Origin: Trebouxia sp. TZW2008
Taxonomy: Eukaryota > Chlorophyta > Trebouxiophyceae > Trebouxiales > Trebouxiaceae
NCBI GenBank assembly: GCA_002118135.1
Contig: BDIU01000361.1
Span: forward strand, 143,280-207,279
DNA length: 64,000 nt
Reading direction: 5' to 3'
Shown here in pieces: positions 56,101 through 64,000 of the stretch. The notes below the pieces were generated by a model that was given only the letters and a program-made list of their open reading frames with translations, had not been told where the DNA came from and made no database searches. Numbering within the stretch: the first letter of the stretch is position 1; each line of letters starts with the position of its first letter. A program made the position numbers and the translations under genes.

Positions 56101-59100
56101 TCCTTTGACAAAGTAACTCTATGCTGCATGCTAAAATGACGAGGTCGTGTCTTGTATCTGTGCTCTCTGCAAGTGACAGAATGCCAGTGATAGAGGCATG
56201 AGTATGAGACAAATACAACCCACTCCCTGCAAGTCAAGCTTAAACTTGTGTAGCATTGAGTGATGTGCCATACAGAGTTGCTGGCATGAAGCGAAGAGAG
56301 CTGCATAGTCAACATCCTGCTGATTTGCCAACTCAAAACTGGCTGCTGCCTGCATTTGCTGCAGCAGCAACTTGCATCTATGAAATCGGCACTGCAGGTC
56401 AGGCTGATCAGCTTGCACACAATAGACAGCCTTTAAACCTTCAGCATGCTTGCAATCATCACACATCATGCTAATCGCCATCCTGCTACAGTGTGGACAT
56501 GTGTTGCGCATGGCATTCCTTGCCTGCAGGTCTCCTGTGCAGTCACCATTTTGTCTGCTAGCAGCCCCGCCTCAGTTCTGCCTTTGGCTACTTCACTCCT
56601 CAGCCTCGCCACCTCTAAGGCTCTGCTCTCAGTGGTGATTTGCTGCTGCACCAGGGCTGTGTGCCTCTCTGACAGGCTGTGCAGCTGCTGCCTCACACTG
56701 TCAAAAGCCTAGCAGTGCAACAACACAGATTCACAGGTTTGCAAGGCAGCCTTGAGTAGCAACACAGGGCGCAATGAACAGCAACACACCCAGGCAAACA
56801 CTGTGATCTGCACTGTTGTTACAATTTGCACCTGACCTCAACAAGAGGGCAAATGCATAGATGATGGCATGATCAGACCTTTAGTTGGGCATGCACTTCT
56901 TCCACCAAAACAAATGTCATCAAGTTTGGTATTCCTCAGTCAAGCATGCTGTGGCGTGTGCACGAACAGTGCAAATTGTCACAGCTGTGATTACACCCTG
57001 ATAGAGCAACCTCAAGGGTGCCAGGGCACCTGATAAGAGGCGAAATGTTGCAGGTCAGCGCATGCTTGCTGCCGGTCAGCCGCAAATAGGACTGCAACAC
57101 TTCCTTGGATTGCAGATCTCAACCAACAGCAGCATCATCAAGACCACTGAGATCTCATTCAAGGGTGCTGTGACATGTGCAGCAAACAGGGCAGCTTGTC
57201 ACAACCATGATCACAGCCTGACAGGGCAATCACGAGGGTGCAGCACCTGCTGAGAGGGGGACTGTTGCAGGTCAGCTCGTGCTTGCTGCAAGTCGGCAGT
57301 CAGTCTGTTGGACTGAGCCTGGGCTGCTCTGAGGCGTGCAGTCATGCGCCTTGCTGCTGCTGCAGCTGCCTGTTGTTCGCTGCTGCGCTCAGCCTGCCAA
57401 ACAGAAGTACGAGTCCCATTCACGTCAGTCAAAGTCTGCCAATATGCCAGTAGGGTACAGCACCAGTGAGCTGACCCTGGCTTGCTTCAAGTGCTGCTTT
57501 TGTGCAGCTTGCTTAAAGTTGAAGGAGGAGAGTTGCATACACTTTTGTTTTACATGTGCACCTTGATTGCGTGAGTTGCACAGCATCACCGCATGCCATA
57601 CAATATTGTACGAGCCAAATGCTTGTGTTTATTCAGTTCCAACCTGGAGCTTCTGATCTTGTTTGAGTACATTTCAGCTCACCTGATGCTGCGTTTCTGC
57701 CGCTGTGACGGCCTGCAGTTGATGCTGCAACTGTTCCTGCCGCAATTTCATGTTAGCCATATTGCTGACAGCATCAGCGTACTTCCTCTCCAGGGCTTGT
57801 GGTGGCATGCCCTCCAATATGTCCTGCATACCTTTCTGCAGCTCTTCACACTTGGCAATGTAGCCTTGACTGTGCCCCTGCATGATGCTGACCTGCACAA
57901 ATGGGTGGCAGTTGGCCGTCAAGAGAGCATTTGCAAAAGCGATGGCTTTGTGGTGTGCAAATCCTACTGTATTTGCCGTGGTTGTGCTGCAGTTACAATT
58001 GGCGCTGCCAGCTTTGCAAAACTTGAAACCCACTGTCAGCAGAGAGACACAACTTAACGCATACATAGCGCTGCACGAGGCACTGTGACCTTGACAGAAA
58101 GCAGATTCCGAAAAGAAAGTCAGTTTGGAATCCTTCACGCAACGAGCTGAATGTTCAGCCGGCATCATGTTTGGTCAGTGTTTCAGTAACAGTCTTGCAA
58201 TGCTTGCTTGGTTTGAGTGCGCAGCCTATGCCAGGAACATAGCAAGCACATACAGCTGACCTTTTGCCTTAGCTCCACAACCTCCTGTGCCAACTCCACC
58301 ACTCGCTGTTGAGTAAGACTTAGCTCGTCTTGCATCTCAATGATGCTGTTGTCTGCTTCTGCTTGCTGTGACAGCTCTGAAACAGCGCGACTGGAGTCCT
58401 TGTCTGCAGGTGCCAGCTGAGCGCTTGCCTTCTGCAAGTGCTGTGCATGGGGAGCCTTTGCTGCCAACCCATTGTTGGAACCCCCTGCTTCTTGCTCCGG
58501 CACCCTGCAAATACATTGAGTACTTTGTCATCAGGCAGATGCTGTTGGCATGCATCATGTAGCAGCATCGGCACGCTCCAGGATGAGGAACGGGGAGATC
58601 CCCCACACATCATGCATGTATGACTCAGCGCATTTGGCTTGGGCCGTGGCTGCACGTTGCACCTGGGAAAAGCTTGCCGGTGGTGGATATGAGGAAGCGT
58701 TTGTCTGCACGCTTTTTTTTAACAGCGTAGTCACAAACTGCCAGCAAAACTGCAAAAGTTTGCAACTAATCTCTGCTCCAGCAGAGTTCTACTCGTTTGC
58801 TCAGCCTTTTGCCTGCAAGACCAGCTGCTTGTGGTGGATTTTACGAGCCAAGACAAAAAAGACTGCCAGCAAAAACCCAAAAAAAAAGGACTTCCACACC
58901 AGGGATCGAACCTGGAATCTTCCGCTCCGTAGGCGGACGCCTTATCCATTGGGCCATGCGGAATGAAGCCCGGAAGATCTTTAGAAGCAATGAGCTTTCG
59001 CTAATAACTGGCGTACATATATGCATAAAAGAAACTCTCCCTCCAAATTGTTGAAGGTAAGAAAGCAGACAGGTCTTGGACAGAAATCGAGTACTGGGCA

Positions 59101-62100
59101 TCTGAGATCCGCAGGAGCATAGAACACTCCTAATGCAATCACCACTGCAAAAGTCCATTGCCATGTTGTTCTGTGATTTGGCAGCATCAAACTATGTGGA
59201 AGTCCTTTCTTGCCTGTAATAGGCAATGCAATGTAAACAAGCACACCGTCAGCAACCACACTGGTTGCAGTCCTGTCACGGTGCCAGATGTGACCATGCC
59301 ACCTGACGTAATTTCACGACAGAAACTGAGTCATGAGCCCAGCATGTGTGTCAAGGTGCTCAAGATGACTATCATGCCTTACCTGACCCTTAGGGAACAG
59401 GACCTGGGTCATGCACTTGACATATGGGGTCAGGGTACTGAGGATGTCAAAAATGACTCACCTGGGTTGACGACCCAATTGAGTGCTGCCAGCCCCTGTC
59501 TGCTGCTTTGTCAAATTGGGCTCTGCTATAGACTCTGCCACACTTGCCTCCCCAGAATCAGCTACAGATCTGGAGGTGGAGGCGTCAGCCTGACAGTCCT
59601 CTCCTTTGTCGTGCTGAGCTGTCCAGCCTGAAGTTTCGGCTTTTGTATGACAATCTGCTGGCGGCAGTACTGACACACCATGCAGCAAATCATTTGTCTC
59701 TTGATGTAAAGACACTGTGCCATCTCTGCTGGCAGACCCTAGCTGGTCGGCAAGCTTCTGAGCTGCAATCATGCCTTCTTGAGGCAAATCAGATGTGACT
59801 GCAGCTGCTGGCTCAAGACTGCACTTAGTCTGCTGTGGGGCTTGCTGCTCATCTATGACATGTACTTGCTGGTGTGCCGTCCGCTGGTTTGCAAGAGAAA
59901 GCACAATTGCTGTGTCATCAGCCAGGAGTGCTTGAGATGCTGTCAGCTTGTCTGCCATGACTGAGTCAGGTGCAGGCATTCTTGTGCTTTCTGCATGTGA
60001 CTGAGGTGCATCAGCAATGTGCAAGTCTTCAGGTGCTGGCTGCCCCTGTGCAATGCCATGTAAATGAAGGAAGGGTAGAGTTTGATTGCATGCAAGAAAC
60101 AACACAAATAAACACCTTGGCTTGACTTGCACTCATTGAGGTCAAGTGTGGCTGATGCACACTGGCACATGCCGGACATCAAGTTGAGTCATTGCATTTC
60201 AAGTCGAGTTATTGAGTGTATACAATTTCACTGTATACCCTGCATGCACCTTGGTTGCAATGTTTGACTTCTACATGGACAGTCTCTGCAACAGTGCATG
60301 ATTGCAACCTTGCAAATCACCTGCTGTTTGCTTTTCAGCTGTTGCACAAAGTCTGCAATTTTGGTCAGCTGATCTGCACTCAACTCCAGGTCTACTGGAA
60401 TCTGGCTGCCATGTTTGGCGTGCAATCTGAGATGAGCCTTCAGGTTCTTCTGTTGCTCTTCAAGCTGTCCAATCTCCACTTGCATGCAACTGTTCTCCGC
60501 CCTGAGCTCTGCAATTGCATTGTCCTGCATAATAAGCATGCCCTTTCAGGCCTCAACATCTTCACACATGTCACAGTATGAAATATGGGGACATGCAGCG
60601 AGCTTGTCGGATCAACAGACATGTGGTCTTGTGATGCTAGTCCGGCCTGCTAGCTCTTCTTGCTACGTATTGCGTAACTTATGTTTTGTGGTGATATTGC
60701 AGTACAGCAACTCAATTTGGCTTTGAGATGTTGGGCTGCAGCTTTGATATTGCTCACTGAACAATTTGGTCTCAGAAACTTACGGTCGGCATGGGTGAGC
60801 GGGTAGTTGCAGGTCATGTCAAGATCGACCCTGTGTTATCACTACTCAAACTCGGCATGTGCGGTCTCACAGGCAAGTGTGAGATGCACAATCAGCACGT
60901 TGCGTGATGTCTTTGCTTGCCATCTGGCGTGAAACAATGTTGCGATGGTGTAGGCACTGTGGGGGAAAGGTCAGGCAGAAGGTGAACGTGTGATGCAAGT
61001 TTGCTGAGCCGCTCCCATGACTGTGCAAACAAGGTCTCTATGATGGGCAACAAGCAGTAGCTGAATTCGCTGGTGCAACACAATGCGACCACATTATTGT
61101 GTGCTATTGCTGATGTCATAGCAAATGTGAGGACTTGATTGCATGTGCAATAAGTTAACGTTGCTATTTTGCAGCTGTGAACAGCAGCAAGGGGTAGCAG
61201 AACTCACTTTGGCAAGCTTGACAGCAGACAAATCAATAGTGTCAGACGGGCTAAGCCCAGCTTTCTTCCGCAATTGTCTGTTCTCCTCCACCAACTGCTC
61301 AACTTCTTCTGTCATCTGCCTTGCGCGCTCTGACAATCCTGCAATGCAACCACTGCACTCAAGATGACCAGGAGCCGTAGGTACAGGTGAATGCATGGGA
61401 TCTGGACATGCAACAAGAGCAGAACACCGGTCACCTACTGCGCTTAGAATGGTAGCTTTAGCACTTATGCATTGTTATAGGATAGACCGTTTGACAAGAC
61501 TGAATGCAAACGCAATGACGTAGATTCTTCACTGGCAGAAGCTGACGATTGTGGGGGCTTGCTAAAAGCATTGTGGCAGCTCATGGCCAGAAGCAGGCTG
61601 ATCCAGCAATGGATGCAGCAACAAGAAGTGTTTGCAGCACTGAGCTTGCCTGCTCTGTCTGCATTTACAGTAGCCAGCTTGATTTTGAGCTCACGAATGT
61701 CACCAATTGCCTCAGGGAGGCCATACACCCCTTTGGCAAGCTGCTTGCATTGCCAAAGCAAGTCTGCTCCATCATCATCAATGCCTTCAGGAGCGCCTGA
61801 CTGAGGCAGCGACTGACTGCTGCTGTCGCTGTTGTCCTGGTCACTGCACCATAGCATGTTCAAATAAGCCATACAAAGGAAACATGTTTGCTTGCTTTAC
61901 AACAGTCTGTTTACATTAAAGTATGTTCTGTCATGTTGTGCAAATGCAGCAGCATGCATGCAGGGGCAAATGGCAAGTCTTGTGGAGCGTGACGTTCATT
62001 TGTGACCCATGCATACTAGCTTATAGTTGTGATACAAACACCAGAGGCTGCTTTTGCTGGCAAGCAGAGCAGGCTTGGCATGTCGGTGAATCGCATGCAC

Positions 62101-62209
62101 AGCACGCCTTGTCGCAGATCACGAGTGCCGACCTGTTGAAGCCTGGACCCTGCGTCTGTTCTTCAGTGTGCAGTTCAAGCGATACCGTCAAACCATCACG
62201 CTCGGCCAT
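41173..62209 (-). CDS. CEP290: CEP290-like ciliary transition-zone protein
   Basis: 36 exons (62209-62133, 61843-61650, 61338-61208, 60524-60321, 60045-59462, 58504-58261, 57892-57683, 57393-57247, 56708-56524, 56377-56274, 55959-55797, 54820-54664, 54010-53897, 53436-53306, 52917-52780, 52531-52306, 51958-51749, 51237-51019, 50697-50491, 50148-49957, 49459-49322, 48879-48781, 48520-48390, 47888-47543, 46851-46561, 46268-46146, 45943-45542, 45108-44950, 44504-44346, 44156-44085, 44033-43926, 43427-43299, 42980-42783, 42444-42361, 41722-41655, 41398-41173) sum to 6570 nt, 2189 aa, all in phase. CEP290 links ciliary microtubules to the membrane at the transition zone. Homology shows as collinear blocks: GVYGLPEAIGDIRELKIKL; LVEENRQLRKKAGLSPSDTI then DLSAV; WEEKKKMQKRLDTLRTKLK; and the terminal ELSAFDPAFFDEIEDLKY. 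The N-terminal part of animal CEP290 before GVYGL (several hundred residues) is absent: only about 40 residues precede that block. Five introns use GC donors. Confidence 0.9.
42500..42720 (-). repeat. Echoes of CEP290 exons 33 and 34
   Basis: At 42640-42720 the sequence ACAAATGCCCTCAAGAAGCA repeats the end of exon 33 about 140 bp downstream of its donor, with a degraded GC at the old junction. At about 42500-42550 a partial copy of the exon 34 start (GCTGCTGAGAGCAAGGC) precedes the real exon. Confidence 0.75.
43040..43215 (-). repeat. Two donor-side echoes of CEP290 exon 32
   Basis: The exon end (encoding KECESAVSSAKYMQ, donor at 43299) recurs ending near 43168 with GTGATTG kept, and near 43040 where GT has become AT. 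In transcription order both lie after the real exon. Confidence 0.85.
44600..44880 (-). repeat. Donor-side echoes of CEP290 exon 28
   Basis: The end of exon 28 (QLQNQTRLKATPGVPADQ) recurs as AQTRLKATHGLPPEQ near 44860-44815 and in decayed form near 44735-44680, each in the intron following the real exon. Confidence 0.8.
46860..47214 (-). repeat. Two acceptor-side echoes of CEP290 exon 25
   Basis: Copies of TTGCAG or CTGCAG plus a KELQ/EELQ-type start begin at 47214 and 47023, before the true exon at 46851 (steps 191, 172). They keep the SHSPAPASTEAAD-coding portion in recognisable form. The 47023 copy has shifted frame by an indel. Confidence 0.85.
47700..47888 (-). repeat. 42-bp coding repeat in CEP290 exon 24
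   Basis: Four tandem units encode LLQTALKDKAETQG with minor variation (TNRL, LLHTALQDKQEGQA). Each unit is 14 residues, two heptads, so adding or losing units keeps the coiled-coil register. Confidence 0.92.
49500..49586 (-). repeat. Acceptor-side echo of CEP290 exon 21
   Basis: CTGCAG plus GCACCAAAGGCAGGCAGCCA at 49586 copies the exon start at 49459, 127 bp later. The copy runs into a TGA after about 16 codons. Confidence 0.85.
51650..51755 (-). repeat. Short tandem repeats at the CEP290 exon 17 donor
   Basis: Three units of about 45 bp containing GGCAAATATCAGGCATTGAT or close variants (CAAACATCAGGCATAAG, CAAACATCAGGCGTCAG) run from the end of exon 17 into the intron. Each carries the CAG/GC junction used as the donor. 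Confidence 0.8.
54110..54185 (-). repeat. Acceptor-side echo of CEP290 exon 13
   Basis: TTGCTATGAG plus GTAATGCATAAGCTGTGACA near 54180 copies the exon start at 54010 (170 bp away) with TGG changed to TGA. Confidence 0.85.
54880..55345 (-). repeat. Three acceptor-side echoes of CEP290 exon 12
   Basis: TGCAG plus GAGGGCAGACAGAGCAGAGC-type starts occur at 55343, 55173 and 55005, before the intact exon at 54820 (steps 170, 168, 185). The 55005 copy stays open for about 33 coiled-coil codons (EQAEAHLALLSA) before a TGA. Confidence 0.9.
57000..57090 (-). repeat. Donor-side echo of CEP290 exon 8
   Basis: The end of exon 8 and the first roughly 60 bp of the following intron recur about 225 bp downstream in degraded form (plus-strand CACCTGATAAGAGGC and TTGCAGGTCAGCGCATGCTT against CACCTGCTGAGAGGG and TTGCAGGTCAGCTCGTGCTT). 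Confidence 0.75.
58879..58887 (-). terminator. Pol III terminator of tRNA-Arg
   Basis: A run of nine T on the minus strand begins 4 nt after the tRNA 3' end, the normal RNA polymerase III stop. Confidence 0.85.
58891..58963 (-). tRNA. tRNA-Arg (anticodon ACG), intronless
   Basis: The 73-nt minus-strand sequence folds as a standard cloverleaf. The acceptor stem TTCCGCA/TGTGGAA has one G-U pair. The D arm is GCCCAATGGATAAGGC. The anticodon stem TCCGC/GCGGA encloses the loop CTACGGA, with ACG at positions 34-36. The T arm is CCAGG/CCTGG around TTCGATC, and G is the discriminator. Box B (GGTTCGATCC) is intact. It lies inside the intron between CEP290 exons 5 and 6, on the same strand as the host gene. 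Confidence 0.95.
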
Positions 62210-62387
62210 GCCTATGCTGACTCAATCACCGTGCAAAGTTTCACACATAGGACAAGAGCTATCATGAGAGTTCCCAGGCTGTGATCTTTGGCCGATCAAC
62301 ATGTCCAGCACGAGACGTGCCCAAGCCTACAACCAGCTAATCTTCCGCAGACAGCTGTATCAATTTTGAACAGGTTTATCGGTCTTT
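62210..62387. promoter_or_regulatory. Bidirectional promoter region, CEP290-like / small unknown gene
   Basis: Only 178 bp separate the CEP290-like start codon (minus, 62209) from the start of the plus-strand gene (62388), so the two probably share a bidirectional promoter. No TATA box is obvious. If flagellar genes here are regulated together, the partner gene could be co-expressed. Confidence 0.55.
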
Positions 62388-63098
62388 ATGGCTGACACAG
62401 ACTTTTTGACGCCCGGACCTAGCCGGAAACGCTTGTGAGCCCAACAGTCTGTCCCGACGTGTGTATCTGGGAGCGTTCACTGCATGCAAAGCAAATTGGC
62501 TCTCAAGCATCAAGCGCTCTCTCTATGACTGCTATGATGGAGATCCAGATGAGGACCAGTACTGCCAGAAGCAAGCAACTGGTCTAGATTTACCATGTTT
62601 TGCTGTTGCAGTGGTTAACAGTGAGCACGGACCTTGTGTCAGGAAGTGAGGCCTCTTCCTCACGAGTGTAGCAATTGGGATAGTGCTTCACCAGGCCAAT
62701 TGGTCAGTGCTTTGGCTGCAGTGCAGAGTAAGCATACTCAGTCTGATTGCGGTGATTCTGTTGACATCAAGACAGATACATTAGTGCCTGCTGTGTGCTA
62801 TGAATGTGAAGTTTTGTGCATGCAAAGCACTGATGTTGCTACTGCAAATGCTCCTCGTGCAGGGCCGCAGTACTTGCAAAAAACTTGTTTGCATAGCATT
62901 TCTGGATTGCCGCGCCGTGTGCCCAGCCTTGATCTGCCTTGTGACTTACAGCCCAGGTTGTCTGGTTGCATCAGACCTGGCGTTTCTGGAACAAGCTTGC
63001 TTGTGCGCCACATGGCAGCTTTCAGGGCAAGGCCTTTCCAGGACAATGCTGTTGGGTTTGGACAACTTGCAGAGTGCAAACCGCTTGAAGGCACCTGA
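62388..63098 (+). CDS. Small unknown gene head-to-head with the CEP290-like gene
   Basis: The model is 62388-62434, 62508-62581, 62647-62805, 62863-63098, in phase, 171 aa. It starts MADTDFLTPGPSRKR, continues KRSLYDCYDGDPDEDQYC, has a Ser/Asp/Thr-rich middle and ends with a basic, Pro/Arg-rich segment (SGLPRRVPSLDLPC ... VRHMAAFRARPFQ). The acceptors CTCAAG and AGGAAG are non-optimal, so the exon edges are tentative. I do not recognise a family. An ORF at 63367-63500 (ADYAQLSNADIRDTRYVLA) might be a further exon if the 63098 stop is skipped by splicing. Confidence 0.4.
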
Positions 63099-64000
63099 CT
63101 TTCATGTTTCACTGACTGCTGCTCTTAAAAATTTGAGCCATGCCTGCTTGCTGCAACATGTGGTCTAACTGTTCCTTTTCTTGCATCATCCACTTGGAGC
63201 TGTCACTCACATCGACACCAGCTGTTTGTCTGGACCCTTGCTCCATATGATATGCTTTCTTGAGATTAACCAAGTGTACACCCTTGCACTGGTCTTACCC
63301 TAGTGACACCATTTTCTGCTAACTCTCCTACTACTACAAGCCGAGTGCACAAGCTTTCCCCTATCAGGTTGGGTTGCCCAGCCGGGTTGAGGGCTGACTA
63401 CGCACAGCTTTCTAATGCTGACATCAGAGACACGCGCTACGTTTTGGCACAGCCTGATGCTGGGACTATCCTGATTTCATTGCACAGCCAGCTCAGCTAA
63501 TGAAATTGTTTGCAGATTGCCATTTGAGCCTAGGTGACACTGCAAACATTCTTGCTGATACTGTGGACATCAGTAAACACACCCAATTCATAAACCCGTA
63601 AGGATCTAACTAGATACCTACCAGTACATAGCTGTAATGCACAGATGTTTACTACCAGTTACCAGCCAGCTGGCCATGCACGGTACGTACCAAGTATACA
63701 CCATGCAAGTGCATTAACGCAAAATTATGACCAGGCTGATGGGGCGTGCCCTGCAGTGGACTACAATGTGTTGGGGACTACACCATTCTGAGGACTGCTA
63801 AATCCTAAATTGACTATGTGTACTGCGTGCTGGTCATGACTGTACACCACTGCTAATACACTGCTCACTTACGCTTCAAGTATGGCTAGCTGATCTTGCC
63901 TGCTGATCATGACGCGACACACATTTGCAGTTTTTTTTTTTTTTTTTTTTTTTTTGTTAAAGGGGGAATTTCTTTTTTCTTTTTGCAAAACACCACCACA
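63099..64000. other. Window end, no gene firmly recognised; poly-T tract
   Basis: A short open frame at 63367-63500 is protein-like but isolated. A run of 25 T lies at 63931-63955, followed by a T/C-rich stretch. It could be the tail of a retroposed copy on the minus strand or simple low complexity. The window ends before this can be judged. Confidence 0.45.

Noticed and set aside
62435..62447. A 13-bp GTGAGCCCAACAG 'intron' in the small gene
   Set aside because: It has perfect GT...AG ends and would restore a frame, but 13 bp is far too short to splice. A 73-bp intron ending CTCTCAAG gives an equally good in-phase join.
62800..63168. 122-codon frame with hydrophobic, Cys-rich composition
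   Set aside because: An alternative frame of the same DNA (the RRVPSLDLPC frame) joins in phase to upstream exons and has a more ordinary composition.
63931..63955. Poly-T tract as a telomere or retroposon end
   Set aside because: There is no telomere-type repeat (such as TTTAGGG) nearby, and no recognisable element body before the window ends.
1..64000. CRISPR arrays, bacterial operons, prophage or giant-virus insertions
   Set aside because: The repeats are tandem exon-boundary units without spacer structure. All recognised genes are spliced and eukaryotic, and no intronless viral-type cluster was seen.

Overview
The window is nuclear DNA from an intron-rich eukaryote, most likely a chlorophyte green alga. 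A plant-type double B-box transcription factor and a chloroplast-targeted DUF760 protein point to Viridiplantae. A CEP290-like ciliary transition-zone gene points to a lineage that still makes flagella. A trebouxiophyte such as a lichen photobiont is a guess I cannot test here. Almost every acceptor reads TGCAG or a close variant. All gene models below were built by hand from open frames, splice sites and phase continuity. Nothing was searched against a database.

Layout. 1399-6347 (-): double B-box (BBX) zinc-finger protein, 9 exons, about 423 aa. 7000-11993 (+): chloroplast DUF760 protein, 7 exons, 474 aa. 13421-17834 (-): secreted or Golgi-type sugar transferase with a DXD motif, 5 exons, 468 aa. 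18167-19842 (-): cysteine-rich protein of unknown role, 6 exons, about 355 aa. 20644-34792 (+): a 15-exon gene whose phases join into one 912-aa protein: glutaredoxin, DUF4395, a ten-helix TDT/SLAC1-type transporter and a hemerythrin HHE domain. 37401-38019 (-, partial), 38055-39596 (+) and 40112-40787 (+) are unrecognised genes. 41173-62209 (-): CEP290-like coiled-coil gene, 36 exons, about 2189 aa, with a tRNA-Arg(ACG) inside one intron. 62388-63098 (+): small unknown gene, head-to-head with the CEP290-like gene.

Two things stand out. First, the glutaredoxin-DUF4395-TDT-hemerythrin fusion, a domain order I do not know from any described protein. It would be a membrane transporter carrying a thiol redox head and a di-iron tail. 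Second, tandem 'exon echoes': most genes carry arrays of 2-9 copies of a 90-270 bp unit spanning an exon-intron boundary. Where the unit spans an acceptor, the truncated copies lie upstream and the last copy is the intact exon. Where it spans a donor, the first copy is intact and the echoes follow it. Several arrays have near-constant periods (143, 153, 155, 191 bp). This process has expanded introns across the window and planted many spare splice sites. GC-AG introns are also unusually common, about 7 of roughly 80 in my models.
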